A stretch of 64,000 nucleotides of DNA from Pseudomonas sp. GTDB lineage: Bacteria; Pseudomonadota; Gammaproteobacteria; Pseudomonadales; Pseudomonadaceae. Each line of letters begins with the position of its first letter. The stretch's first letter is position 1. Under the pieces are notes generated by a model. The model was not told where the DNA came from, made no database searches, and was given only the letters and a program-made list of their open reading frames with translations. The stretch lies in assembly GCA_030699825.1 (NCBI GenBank), contig JAUYKV010000047.1:1-64000 (forward strand), read 5' to 3'. Position numbers and translations under genes: made by a program. Of this stretch, positions 48,249 through 57,515 are shown piece after piece.

Positions 48249-50003
48249 TCAGGGATTCGGAGCTGCCGGCAACGTCAGGCTGAACACCGCACCAGCAGGC
48301 CCATTACTCACTTCCAGACTGCCGCCCAACTCACGGACGATGCCATAGGACACCGCCAACCCGAGCCCCAAGCCCTGGCCTACCGGCTTGGTGGTGAAGA
48401 ACGGCTCGAACACCCGCGCCAGGTTCTCCTCGACGATGCCGCCGCCCGTGTCGCTGATAGTCAGCAAGCACTGTTCGCCCTGGCGCCGGATCGACACGCT
48501 GAGCAGCCGCTGCTCGACGCCGGCCATGGCATCCAGGGCGTTGTTGAGCAGATTGAGCAGCACCTGTTCGAGGCGAATCGCATCGCCCAGCACCATGGCA
48601 TTGCTGTCGATTGCGCAGTCCAGCGCCACCTGTTCGCTGCGCAGGCGTGGCGCCAGCAGTTGCAGTGTCTGCTCCAGCACATCGCCCAGGCGCAAGCGTT
48701 CGCTGAGGCCGGCCGGGCTCTTGCGGGCGAAGGTCTTCAGGTGCCCGGTGAGTCCGGCCATGCGTTGCAGCAGGCCATCGATGCGGCGCAAGCCTTCGTG
48801 CACATCGGCCTGGCGTCCGCTGTCGAGCAGCAGGCGCAGGCTGCCCAGTTGCATCTGCATGGCAGTCAGCGGCTGGTTGATTTCATGGGCCATGGCCGCC
48901 GACATCTGCCCCAGGGCGGCCATCTTCGCCGCGTGCACCAGGCCATCCTGGGCCTCGCGCAACTCGGCGGTGCGCAGCGCCACCTCGCGCTCCAGGCGTT
49001 CGCGAATGCCTTCCTGCAGGCGCTGGTTCTTGCGCCGCTGGGCGAGAAACAGCAGGAGAAACGCCAGGGTCATCCACACCCCGGCGGCGGCCAGGCGGTA
49101 GCTGCGCACGCTGTCGACCAGCGCCTGCGGCTCGACCAGCAGGTGCAGGGTCCAGTCTTCCTCGGGCAGCGCCTGGCGTTGCCAGAGGTAGTCGCGGCGC
49201 CCGTCCGGGCCATCAACCCGGCGCCATTCGCTGTCTTCGCCGATGCGCCGGCGCAGCTCACTGGCCAGCGGTTGCAGCGCCTGCTCGGCGTACTTGCGCA
49301 CCTCCACCAGCTCGTCGCGGGCCTCTTCGCTCAACGCGTGCAGGGCGAGAAAGCGCCAGGCCGGGCGGCTGCTGAGAATCACCACCGAATAACTATCGGC
49401 CACCAGCAACACCCCGGACTGCCCGGCCCACTCACGCTGCAGCTCCTCCAACTCGAGCTTGACCACCAGTACGCCGAGCACGCTGCCGTCATCATCGCGC
49501 ACCACATGGGAGAGGAAATAACCGGGAATCCCGGTGGTCACGCCCACCGCGAAATAGCGCCCGGAAGACTGACGCACGGCATCCTGAAAGTACGGGCGGA
49601 AGGCGTAATTGTTGCCGACGAAGCTGCTCCAGTCGCGCCAGTTGCTCGCCACCAGCGTCTCGCCCCGGCTGTCGAGCAGGTAGAGCACGGTGGAGCCGGC
49701 GGCGGCATTCAGCTGTTCCAGGCGCTGATTGAGTTTCTCGCGCAGCAGGCGATCGCTCGGCGCATGCAGCAATGACTTGATGTCGCTGTCCAGCGCCAGC
49801 ACCTCGGGCACCGAGCGAAAGCGCTCGACCAGGGTGTGAATCGACTGGGCATAGAGTTGCAACTGGCCACGCGCCTCGACGCTGCGCTCCTGCCAGGCAC
49901 GCTGCTCGGCATAACGGCCGGCCAGCCCCATGCTGGCGAGCAGGCCGAGGAGGATCAGCAGCACGATCAGGATGACGCGGTAACGCGGGAAGAAAGCGGG
50001 CAT
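48249..50003 (-). CDS. DctB-like sensor histidine kinase
   Basis: This 584-residue kinase has an N-terminal helix (FPRYRVILIVLLILLGLLAS), a periplasmic double-Cache-type sensor with SGRYFAVGVTTGIPGYFLSH and a second helix near 310-330. A HisKA domain with His373 (AMAHEINQPLTAMQMQ) and a HATPase_c domain (ISDTGGGIVEENLARVFEPF, GLGLGLAVSYGIV) follow. DctB-type sensors detect C4-dicarboxylates or other acids. The start at 50003 gives MPAFFPRYR and a normal membrane segment. It most likely phosphorylates the DctD-like regulator two genes downstream. Confidence 0.9.
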   Translation of the reverse strand: MPAFFPRYRVILIVLLILLGLLASMGLAGRYAEQRAWQERSVEARGQLQLYAQSIHTLVERFRSVPEVLALDSDIKSLLHAPSDRLLREKLNQRLEQLNAAAGSTVLYLLDSRGETLVASNWRDWSSFVGNNYAFRPYFQDAVRQSSGRYFAVGVTTGIPGYFLSHVVRDDDGSVLGVLVVKLELEELQREWAGQSGVLLVADSYSVVILSSRPAWRFLALHALSEEARDELVEVRKYAEQALQPLASELRRRIGEDSEWRRVDGPDGRRDYLWQRQALPEEDWTLHLLVEPQALVDSVRSYRLAAAGVWMTLAFLLLFLAQRRKNQRLQEGIRERLEREVALRTAELREAQDGLVHAAKMAALGQMSAAMAHEINQPLTAMQMQLGSLRLLLDSGRQADVHEGLRRIDGLLQRMAGLTGHLKTFARKSPAGLSERLRLGDVLEQTLQLLAPRLRSEQVALDCAIDSNAMVLGDAIRLEQVLLNLLNNALDAMAGVEQRLLSVSIRRQGEQCLLTISDTGGGIVEENLARVFEPFFTTKPVGQGLGLGLAVSYGIVRELGGSLEVSNGPAGAVFSLTLPAAPNP

Positions 50004-50440
50004 GCACGGCTCGACTCGATCCAATCCCGGCATGGTAAGGCAAAGCGGCACCTGGCGCTGCCGATCGATCCCCTGGCCAACCTCCAGGCCGGCAGGAGCG
50101 GTCGTCCCGTCTTCGACGCCGCGCTGTCGCGCAGCACACTGGGGGCAATTGCGTCTCTCGGCTTGTGGGTACTTGTAGGAGCGAATTTATTCGCGAAGCT
50201 TTTGCTTATTCGAGATTTTTCGCGGCTAAAGCCCCTCCTACAAAAAACCTCATCACCCATAAAATCAATGACATACGGGTTGTTTGATAAGAGCGATCCG
50301 TAGGGTGGGTTAGGCGCCCGCAAATTGACCTGCTGCCAGCAGGACAAGCGCGCCGTAACCCATCATCGATACTCGACCTACCAGCGGGTGCAGGGCATAA
50401 GCCGCCCCATGGGTATCACCGCGTTGCACGACGATGCGCT
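50004..50440. other. Repeat-filled gap between the kinase and cfa
   Basis: About 440 bases without a gene. It contains composite repeat copy 3 (50092-50294) and the single-copy arms CGTAGGGTGGGTTAGGCGCC and CGCCGTAACCCATCATCG at 50299-50372. The remainder upstream of the kinase may carry its promoter. Confidence 0.6.
50092..50294. repeat. Composite dispersed repeat, copy 3
   Basis: This copy has the head GCGCTGTCGCGCAGCACACT, a hairpin (GTAGGAGCGAATTTATTCGC to CTAAAGCCCCTCCTAC) and the tail CATAAAATCAATGACATACG plus GGTTGTTTGATAAGAGC, the same head-hairpin-tail order as copies at 15280-15510 and 23600-23783. Confidence 0.75.
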
Positions 50441-51625
50441 TCAGCGGTACAGGTCGGCCCGGGTCCAGGGCAGGTCGTGGCTGCCGTCGGCGTGCGGCTT
50501 GACCGCGAGGATCTGGTGCAGGCTCATCCAGCCGTGGGCGAAACCGTAGGCGCAGCCGGCCAGGTACAGGCGCCAGATGCGCAGGGCCTGCTCGGGCACC
50601 AGTTGGCCGGCCTTGTCCAGCTGGGTTTCCAGGCGTGCGCTCCAGTGCTCCAGGGTGCGCGCGTAGTGCAGGCGCAGGTTTTCCACGTCGAGCACTTCCA
50701 GGCCGGCATCGCTGAGCTCTGTGGTCATGGTCGCCAGGTGCGGCAGTTCGCCGTGGGGGAACACGTAGCGGCCGATGAACTCGCCGCCGCCGCGCGCGAC
50801 CGGGCGGCCGTCGGTGTGTTTCGCAGTGATGCCATGGTTCATCACCAGGCCGCCGCTCTTCACCGCGCCGAACAGGCGCTGGCAGTACAGCGGCAGGTTG
50901 GCGTGGCCGACGTGCTCGAACATGCCGACGCTGACCACCTTGTCGAAACGGCCGTCCTGCGGCAGGTCGCGGTAGTCCAGTAGTTCCAGCTGCACCTGTG
51001 CCGCTAGCCCCGCGTCCGCAACCCGCTGCCGGGCCAACTCCAGCTGCGCCTGGCTGAGGGTGATGCCGAACACCTCGACGCCGAATTCACGCGCAGCGAA
51101 ACGCGCCAGCCCGCCCCAGCCGCAGCCGACATCGAGCAGGCGCTCGCCCGGTTGCAGACGCAGCTTGCGGCACAGATGACGCAGCTTGGCCTGCTGGGCC
51201 TGCTCGAGGTCTTCGCTGCCGCACTCGAAGTAGGCGCAGGAATAGACCATCTCGCGGTCCAGCCAGAGCGCGTAGAAGTCATTGGACAGGTCGTAGTGGT
51301 AGCTGATCGCCGCCGCGTCGGTGTCTTTGTCGTGGGCACTGTGCTGCGTCTGCGCAACCGGCTCATCGTCGATCAGGGCCTGACTGAGGGCATCGCCGAG
51401 TTCGATCACCGCACTCATCGATCCTTCCAGCTCCAGCCGCCCCTCGACATAGGCAGCGCCCAGGGCAGCCAGGCTCGGATGGGCCAGTTGCGCCACCAGG
51501 CTCGGGTCTTTAACCACCATGGTGACCCGCGGCTCGGGTCCCAGGTCGATCTGCTTGCCGTCCCACAGCCGTAGCCGCAGCGGCAGTTGCAGGTCACGCA
51601 GGTTAGGTGGCAGATACGCGAGCAT
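50441..51625 (-). CDS. cfa: Cyclopropane-fatty-acyl-phospholipid synthase
   Basis: This 394-residue protein is an SAM-dependent Cfa/CMAS-family enzyme that adds a methylene bridge to double bonds of membrane phospholipid acyl chains. The SAM motif VGCGWGGLARFAA is near residue 166, and ISYHYDLSNDFYALWLDREM and the SVGMFEHVGHANLP region are diagnostic. The first hundred residues are the lipid-binding N-terminal part. The usual catalytic region (WIxRYIFPGG-like) reads GRYVFPHGELPHL. Upstream AGGTTCCC supports the start. Confidence 0.9.
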   Translation of the reverse strand: MLAYLPPNLRDLQLPLRLRLWDGKQIDLGPEPRVTMVVKDPSLVAQLAHPSLAALGAAYVEGRLELEGSMSAVIELGDALSQALIDDEPVAQTQHSAHDKDTDAAAISYHYDLSNDFYALWLDREMVYSCAYFECGSEDLEQAQQAKLRHLCRKLRLQPGERLLDVGCGWGGLARFAAREFGVEVFGITLSQAQLELARQRVADAGLAAQVQLELLDYRDLPQDGRFDKVVSVGMFEHVGHANLPLYCQRLFGAVKSGGLVMNHGITAKHTDGRPVARGGGEFIGRYVFPHGELPHLATMTTELSDAGLEVLDVENLRLHYARTLEHWSARLETQLDKAGQLVPEQALRIWRLYLAGCAYGFAHGWMSLHQILAVKPHADGSHDLPWTRADLYR

Positions 51626-51842
51626 GGGAACCTCCAGCTGAACAAGATCACTGAAAGACTAGTTCAACTGACTCGCTTGTCAGGTTATCGGTTCCATAGC
51701 CAACGGCTGTCCGCCATACAGTTGCAACAGGCCGTCATGGCCGACGCCTAAACTGATCTATCTCAGAAAAGCATCCTGCAATCACTTAATGCCAGCAATC
51801 GCTAGCACGCAATGCCAATGGCATAAAATACCATTCACTACT

Positions 51843-52559
51843 TCAGTCCCGGCTCATCAACAACTCGGGCGCTTCACGGCCTTCGACGAACTGCTGCTGT
51901 ACCAGCTTGCACACATCCGCTTCGCTGCGAATCCGGTACCAGGCGCCGGGCGGATAGACGCTGAGGGTCGGTCCCTGGTCGCAGGGAAACTGGCACTGGG
52001 TCCGGCTGAGATGCACGCCCCCCTCGCACTCCAGCTTGCCGGCGGCCTTGAGCTGCGTGCGCAGGCTTTTCCACAGCGGCAGGGCGCCGCGACGGGTGCA
52101 GCGCGGGCCGTTGCACAGCAGCACGCGGTAGTGGTGCGGCGGGATCTGCGACCAGGCATGGCGCTCCGGCAGTTCGGCCACGCCGGCACAGGGCAGGTGC
52201 AGCTCCGGCCGCGCGATCAGGGCGCAGGCGGCCTCGACCGGCAGGCCTTCGCTCTGGCCAATGGCGCTAGCGACGAACAGCTGCTCGGGCCCGGCGAGCC
52301 GGCCCAGCTCGCTGCGCAGCCAGTCGAGGTGGGCACTGCTGCTCTGCGGCTCCAGGTCGATCACCAGCAACGGCCGCTCAGCCTCGGCCACGCACTGCCA
52401 AAGCCCGGAGTAACCAGCCGTGGTGTCGACTATATCGGCCAGCGCCGCAGTGCCGCGCAAGGCCGCCAGGCGCTTGCGGAACAACTCGGCAAAGGAGCCG
52501 TGGTCAAGGTCGGGCCCGGCGAACAGAATGCGGGCGTAGGGCGAAACGGGCGTGGTCAT
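51843..52559 (-). CDS. (2Fe-2S) thioredoxin-like ferredoxin domain protein
   Basis: This 238-residue protein has an N-terminal CbiX/SirB-like segment (ILFAGPDLDHGSFAELFRKR) and a C-terminal thioredoxin-fold ferredoxin. Four Cys that can hold a 2Fe-2S cluster are LLCNGPRCTRRG and TQCQFPCDQGP. Similar proteins are found near cobalamin genes in pseudomonads, but none are nearby here. The start at 52559 skips four codons of unsupported leader. Confidence 0.8.
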   Translation of the reverse strand: MTTPVSPYARILFAGPDLDHGSFAELFRKRLAALRGTAALADIVDTTAGYSGLWQCVAEAERPLLVIDLEPQSSSAHLDWLRSELGRLAGPEQLFVASAIGQSEGLPVEAACALIARPELHLPCAGVAELPERHAWSQIPPHHYRVLLCNGPRCTRRGALPLWKSLRTQLKAAGKLECEGGVHLSRTQCQFPCDQGPTLSVYPPGAWYRIRSEADVCKLVQQQFVEGREAPELLMSRD

Positions 52560-53057
52560 GACGGCCTCCAAAACGGGGCGGCAGTCTAGCAGGCGTTTTA
52601 ACGCGCCATGGATTTACCCAGCCCGGTAGGGTGGGTTGAGTTTGCGATACCCATCCTTGTATCTCGACTATTGCCTCCCAAGGTGCTCAGGGTGCTCAGG
52701 GTCGGACCCACGTAACTGCTTGACTGGAAAGAAAAACATCACAAAAAAATGACAAAAATATTGCTTATACAGCGCATTTCGACAGCAAAAATCGTGTTTT
52801 AAGGACATAGATGATTATTTTGTTCCGCACTATCCGCGTTTCAGCCACATGATAATGGCGAAGGCAAAAGACAAGACCTGACTCCTTGCTCTCTCCTTGT
52901 TCCGCTTGTCCCGGCCCTCCTCTCGGGTGTGCCGTCATTGCCCTGCGCTACGCGCACCTGTCGACGGCTGGCTCCGTTGATCCAGAGCGGGTAGGGGGGC
53001 AGTGCATGAGCTGCTATCATGCCGTCAATGATTGCATTGATAGCACTGGAAGTTTTC
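52560..53057. other. A+T-rich intergenic region upstream of fitAB
   Basis: About 500 bases, lower in G+C than the surroundings, with tracts such as CACAAAAAAATGACAAAAAT. A scrap of the CGGTAGGGTGGGTTGAG repeat lies near 52624. AAAGACAAGACCTGACTCC (52867-52885) is of the type flanking REP-associated elements. No gene is convincing; the fitAB operator is at 53012-53045. Confidence 0.5.
53012..53045. promoter_or_regulatory. FitAB operator-like inverted repeat
   Basis: TGCTATCA (53012-53019) and TGATAGCA (53038-53045) form a perfect inverted repeat with an 18-base spacer that itself contains the palindrome TCAATGATTGCATTGA. It lies 13-46 bases upstream of the antitoxin ATG. From memory, the gonococcal FitAB operator uses the same half-sites with a shorter spacer. 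Autorepression by the FitAB complex is inferred. Confidence 0.65.
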
Positions 53058-53303
53058 ATGGCTAGCATCACTATTCGGAATCTGGACGATGACCTCAAGG
53101 CTCGTCTGCGCATTGAAGCGGCAAGTCATGGCCGCTCGATGGAAGAGGAGGTACGGGTCATCATTCGTCGCGCCATGGCTCAGGCTGACTCGCGGAGCGG
53201 GGTGGGTAGTCGTATTCATGCCCGCTTTGCCCAGCAGGGTGGCGTCGATCTTGAGGTGCCTGCGCGCACCGATAAACCGCGTGCGGCGGACTTTGCTGAA
53301 TGA
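53058..53303 (+). CDS. fitA: FitA-like antitoxin
   Basis: This 81-residue protein starts at ATG 53058. The N-terminal half is a ribbon-helix-helix DNA-binding domain (ASITIRNLDDDLKARLRIEA, then GRSMEEEVRVIIRRAM). The C-terminal half should wrap around and block the toxin. It overlaps fitB by four bases (ATGA). Codon use and G+C are less biased than in neighbours, suggesting acquired DNA. Confidence 0.87.
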   Translation: MASITIRNLDDDLKARLRIEAASHGRSMEEEVRVIIRRAMAQADSRSGVGSRIHARFAQQGGVDLEVPARTDKPRAADFAE

Positions 53304-53722
53304 TCGTTCTGGATACCAATGTTTTGTCCGAACTGATGCGCTCTGTGCCTGCTCAGCAGGTGATTGCGTGGGTCGATGCTCAGCCGGCCAGTGACCTGGT
53401 TGTCACCTCGATCACCGTTGCCGAAATTCTCTACGGCATTGCCCGTATGGATGACGGCAAGCGCAAGCAAACCCTGCATTCCTTGGCGCTTGCCATGTTT
53501 GCAGAGGACTTCGCGGGTAACGTGCTGCCTTTCGATTTGGCCGCGGCTGAGCACTATGCCGAACTCGTTGCGCAGAGTGAGGCGGCAGGGCGTGCGGTGG
53601 AGATGGCAGATGCGCAGATTGCGGCTATCTGCCGTGTTCACGATGCCAGCTTGGCGACGAGGAATGTGCAGAACTTCGATCGGTTTGGGATATCGATTAT
53701 TGATCCCTGGAAGGGGGAGTAA
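53300..53722 (+). CDS. fitB: FitB-like PIN-domain toxin
   Basis: This 140-residue VapC/FitB-type ribonuclease has Asp5 (IVLDTNVLSEL), Glu42 (SITVAEILYGIARM) and Asp103 (MADAQIAAICR), the acidic residues that bind metal in PIN domains, plus a late Asp in NFDRFG. It should cleave RNA when freed from FitA. Gene order and overlap with fitA are canonical. Confidence 0.9.
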   Translation: MIVLDTNVLSELMRSVPAQQVIAWVDAQPASDLVVTSITVAEILYGIARMDDGKRKQTLHSLALAMFAEDFAGNVLPFDLAAAEHYAELVAQSEAAGRAVEMADAQIAAICRVHDASLATRNVQNFDRFGISIIDPWKGE

Positions 53723-53940
53723 TCGGGGACCACGGATTCGGCGAAATCGACATCCACACGGGGGCAAGGGCGGCGAAAGGGTGTATGCGCCGATACACCC
53801 GTGATCATTCGATGCGCGCATTCAGACGCAAGCAAGCAGCAGTGCCCAAGATAATATCAATCTGCCATAATCGCGTTGCGATGGCCCTGTAGGCGCCGCG
53901 TTAGAGCCTTATCCAAACCACCCCTGAAAAGGATTTCCCC

Positions 53941-54384
53941 ATGCAAAACCGCTTCAAGCTGTTTATCACCATGCTCGGCTTCGCCGTTCTTACTGGTTGC
54001 GCGTCCGTACCTATGGACAGCCCTTCAGCCGACACCGCACTGAAGGCCTTCACCGCCCCACCTGCTGATAAAGCCGGGCTGTATATCTACCGGGATAGCT
54101 TCGCCGGCCAAGCGCTGAAGAAGACCGTCAAGATCGATGGGGAAGTGATTGGCGAGACAGCCAACCGCACCTACTTCTACCGTCTGGTCAACCCGGGCAA
54201 CCGCGTCATCGCCACCGAATCCGAATTCAGCGACAACGCCATCGACCTGCTGGCCGTCGCTGGGCAAAACCACTATGTACGTCAGTCCATCAAAATGGGC
54301 GTATTCGTGGGTGGCGCCAAACTGCAAGTGATCCCGGAAGCAACCGCCCAGGCACACCTGCAGAAGTGCGAACTGGCGAAGTAA
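53941..54384 (+). CDS. DUF2846 family lipoprotein
   Basis: This 147-residue protein has a lipoprotein signal with lipobox LTGC and predicted lipid-modified Cys20. The mature part carries AGLYIYRDSFAGQALKKTVK and DGEVIGETANRTYFYRLVNP of the DUF2846 family. Function unknown. AAGGATTT precedes the ATG. It lies between repeats of the GGGACCACGG type (53723-53740 and 54407-54417). Confidence 0.85.
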   Translation: MQNRFKLFITMLGFAVLTGCASVPMDSPSADTALKAFTAPPADKAGLYIYRDSFAGQALKKTVKIDGEVIGETANRTYFYRLVNPGNRVIATESEFSDNAIDLLAVAGQNHYVRQSIKMGVFVGGAKLQVIPEATAQAHLQKCELAK

Positions 54385-54409
54385 TAGAAACTCTCCAGAA
54401 GGTAATAGG

Positions 54410-54456
54410 GACCACGGTTTTCGCTTCTGTTTGATCATTCAAGCGAAGCCGTGGTC
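54410..54456. repeat. Hairpin with GACCACGG arms
   Basis: GACCACGG (54410-54417) with TTCGCTT pairs with AAGCGAA and CCGTGGTC (ending 54456). There is no T-run, so it is not a standard terminator. A related GGGGACCACGG sequence follows fitB at about 53726. These resemble REP-type sequences associated with transposase remnants. Confidence 0.6.
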
Positions 54457-55723
54457 TGTCCGCTAAATCTTCCGCTGTAATGTCCCTGCGGCGCCCGGAC
54501 TTGCAGCACATCGCCGACCCGAATCTGTTCATGCAGGTGGCTGAACACCAAGCCATCACGCTTCACGCTGATGCGGAAAAAGTCATCGGACGGCGCGCTC
54601 GACAGGCTGTAGGTGCAAAGATGCACAGCGCCTGCAAAGTTGAAGCGCACAGGCAGATGTTGCCCGGCCTGAAACAGCGGCAACCCGGCGCCATCGTCGG
54701 GCTGCAGGTAGATCGGCGGCTTTCCTGTTCGCTGCGCGTCGCTCGCAACGGCCGCCAGCGATCCTCTTAGGTCTGGGCTTGCAGGCGTGCGTTCGCTTGC
54801 GCCCAAGTGCCGGTCAGCAAACTGCTGGGTGACAGGCCGCCAAAGCGCCAGCGCAAGGCCAGCGCCGCGGGCCGACGCACCAGGCGCTCCACCTCGACCG
54901 TCCACAGCCGCTCGGCCCCCTGAAAGGCCTCGACCTGCGGGCCGTCGAGGATGACCTGGGTGCGACCGCTGAGGTGCAGCAGGTCGCCCGATTCGAAATC
55001 GAGGAACAGTAAACCGGCTCGAGGATTGATCAGCAGGTTGCCCAGGGTATTGAAGAACAGGTTGCCGGCGAAGTCCGGGATGGTCAGGCGATTGCCCTCT
55101 ACCTGGACGAAACCGGCCTGGCCACCGCGATGAGAAACGTCCACCGAGCGTTGGCCATCGACGTCCGCATAACTGGCGACAAAGAAGGTATCGGCGCCGG
55201 CGATCATGGCGTTGGCGGCGTCATCCAGCCCATCGAGGTGCTGCGCGCTACGGGTCGCCGGATCCGCCAATGGCACCGGGCGAAACTGGCGCAATTGAAT
55301 ATATTGCGGGCAATTGCCGAACGATTGCTCCACCTTCACCTCGAAGCCGCTCGCCGTTACCGCACCAACTCGACCGTTAAGACGGTTGCGCCGGCGGCTG
55401 TGCAGCTCGATACCGAGCAGGCCGATCGCCGCCCCCTCTTGCAGTTGTGCCGGATCGTCACTGTCAGGCAGGCTGCCGACCTGCAACAGCGCAGGCGCGG
55501 GAGCCTGCAAAAAGCCCGGCGCGCCCTGAAGAATGCTGGCCCAGGGGTTGCCGTCGGCATCCACCGTGCCGTACAGCAGGAACGGCAGTTGCTGATAGAA
55601 GGTGCGGTGCTGATCCGGCATCTCGCCGCGAATCACCCTGCAACCTATTGCATCCATGCGCTCGGCGACACCTACCCGCGCCTGCAACTGTTTCTCGCCG
55701 GCGTGCCAAGGTGAAGGTTGCAT
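54435..55723 (-). pseudogene. Decayed PNPOx / ferredoxin-reductase fusion gene
   Basis: From ATG 55723 (GGAGGAG upstream) a PNPOx-fold flavin-binding domain of about 318 residues is intact up to LQAQT, where a TAA stop occurs (54769-54767). In the same frame EDRWRPLRATRSEQES follows, as in family members, then a shift occurs. The other frame continues PPIYLQPDDGAGLPLFQAGQ and VRFNFAGAVHLCTYSLSS, the start of a ferredoxin-reductase FAD domain. It ends at VRAPQGHYSGRF, before the NAD and iron-sulphur parts. The full family protein is an oxidoreductase fusion of over 600 residues. Only the PNPOx half could still fold. Confidence 0.75.
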
Positions 55724-55776
55724 AACGGCTCCTCCCCTGCGCTCCTCGCGCAACAAGAACGGCACGGTCGTGGGCA

Positions 55777-56403
55777 TCAGGCAGTTTTTTGCAAGCCGGC
55801 GACGGTGCGCGGCATGCCGACAAACCCTGGCAAGGCTTCAATCCGCGCCAGCCAGGCGCGGATGTTGGCGTAGTCGTCCAGCGACACATTGCCTTCCGGT
55901 GCATGGGCGATGTAGCTGTACGCGGCGATGTCGGCGATGGTCGGCTCGCTACCGGCCAGATAGGCCGTGGCGCCCAGTTCCTGATCGATCACTTTGAGCG
56001 AGGTGTGGGCATAAGCGATCACCTCTTCAGGGTTATATGGCGCAGCAAACACAGTGATCAGCCTTGCCCTGGCGGGACCGAAGGCAATCGGCCCGGCGGC
56101 CACCGACAGCCAGCGCTGCACCTTGGCCGCACCGAGCGGATCGCTTGGCAGCCAGCGACCGTTGCCGTATTTCTGCGCCAGGTAGACCAGGATCGCGTTG
56201 GAGTCGGCCAGCACCACGCCTTGATCATCGATCACCGGAACCTGACCAAACGGGTTGAGCGCAAGATAATCCGCCTGCTTGTGGGCGCCCTTGGCCAAAT
56301 CGACAAAGATCAGCTCGGTGGGCAGTTGCAACAGAGACAGCATCAGCTCGACACGGTGAGCATGGCCGGAACGGGGGAAGTTGTAGAGTTTGATCGCGTG
56401 CAT
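55777..56403 (-). CDS. Glutathione S-transferase
   Basis: This 208-residue protein has an N-terminal thioredoxin-fold domain ([40 protein letters not shown] with the cis-Pro) and a C-terminal helical domain ([17 protein letters not shown]). It should conjugate glutathione to electrophiles. The start at 56403 follows the family; upstream in-frame residues are Pro-rich. It precedes the PNPOx pseudogene on the same strand by about 53 bases, so the two were probably an operon. Confidence 0.87.
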   Translation of the reverse strand: MHAIKLYNFPRSGHAHRVELMLSLLQLPTELIFVDLAKGAHKQADYLALNPFGQVPVIDDQGVVLADSNAILVYLAQKYGNGRWLPSDPLGAAKVQRWLSVAAGPIAFGPARARLITVFAAPYNPEEVIAYAHTSLKVIDQELGATAYLAGSEPTIADIAAYSYIAHAPEGNVSLDDYANIRAWLARIEALPGFVGMPRTVAGLQKTA

Positions 56404-56533
56404 GGTCGACTCCGCTGGGTAGTGGCGCAGTTGAGGAAAGACCGGCGCCGGTGTTGGCCATCTTCCACCCACCGGCAAAACAACAGAATAACCAGCAAAC
56501 GCAATCCATTATTTCAGCCAGCGCAATAACTCT

Positions 56534-57436
56534 TCAGCCGTGCAGGGCCGGGTGTTCGCGCAGCACCTTCACCGCGAAGTCGACAAAACTGCGCACCCGC
56601 ACCGGGGCCTTGCGCCCACCCTGGTAGACCACATGAATGGGCCATGGCGGCAGTTCGAAGTCAGCCAGAACAATTTCCAGCTCACCGGCGGCGACCTTGC
56701 TCGCCACCTGATACGACAGCACTCGGGTCAGCCCCAGGCCCATGGCGGCGGCAGTGATAGCCGCCTGATTGGCGGTGACCACCAGACGCGGTTCCGCCCG
56801 CACGCTGATCGGCTCGCCCGCATCGAGGAACGGCCAGTTCCTGAGCTGGCCAATCGACGAGGTGGCAATGACCGGCGCAGCGCTCAATTCTGCAGGATGC
56901 CGAGGCCGACCGTGCTCGGTCAGGAATCCGGGGGACGCGCAGATCACCCGGCGCACTTCGCCCACACGAATGGCATGCTGATTGCTGTCCGGCAAGTCAC
57001 CGATGCGCACAGCCACATCGACGCCCTCCTCGAGCATGCTCACCACCCGGTCGACCAGTAGCGCGTTGATGCTGACATCCGGGAACTGCGTCAGGTAAGC
57101 GACCATGACCGGCGTGACGAACAGCTCGCCGAACAATACCGGCGCGGTGATCGTCAGTTGCCCGCGGGGTTGGGCGTGGCTCCCGGCTGCCGAATCCTCG
57201 GCTTCCTGCACCTCGGCGAGAATCCTGCGACAGTCTTCCAGATAACGCTGACCCGCCTCGCTCAAATGCACGCTGCGGGTGGTACGCGTCAGCAACTGGG
57301 TGCCGATGCGCCGCTCAAGCGCCGCCACTGCCCGGGTGACACTGGCCGCCGACAGCCCCAAGCGCCGCGCCGCCGCCGAGAAGCCCTGCTCCTGGGCGAC
57401 GGCGGCGAAGACCTGCATTTCCTGGAATCGGTCCAT
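56534..57436 (-). CDS. LysR-family transcriptional regulator
   Basis: This 300-residue protein has a winged helix-turn-helix (MQVFAAVAQEQGFSAAARRL, then ASVTRAVAALERRIGTQLL) and a LysR effector domain (roughly residues 90-295). It lies 130 bases upstream of the GST gene on the same strand. LysR regulators of this subtype often control adjacent GST or oxidoreductase genes, so the GST/PNPOx pair is the likely target. Confidence 0.9.
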   Translation of the reverse strand: MDRFQEMQVFAAVAQEQGFSAAARRLGLSAASVTRAVAALERRIGTQLLTRTTRSVHLSEAGQRYLEDCRRILAEVQEAEDSAAGSHAQPRGQLTITAPVLFGELFVTPVMVAYLTQFPDVSINALLVDRVVSMLEEGVDVAVRIGDLPDSNQHAIRVGEVRRVICASPGFLTEHGRPRHPAELSAAPVIATSSIGQLRNWPFLDAGEPISVRAEPRLVVTANQAAITAAAMGLGLTRVLSYQVASKVAAGELEIVLADFELPPWPIHVVYQGGRKAPVRVRSFVDFAVKVLREHPALHG

Positions 57437-57461
57437 GGGCTATGTCCTTCGTTCGGATAAA

Positions 57462-57490
57462 AAAAATCGCAACCCCAGGCTGCGATTTTT
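57462..57490. terminator. Intrinsic terminator after glmS
   Basis: AAAAATCGCA (57462-57471) pairs with TGCGATTTTT (57481-57490) across a nine-base loop. On the minus strand it ends glmS. It lies just upstream of the LysR start, so the LysR promoter must overlap or sit within it. Confidence 0.85.
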
Positions 57491-57515
57491 ATTGTTTCGA
57501 TCAGCTGTGGATAAC

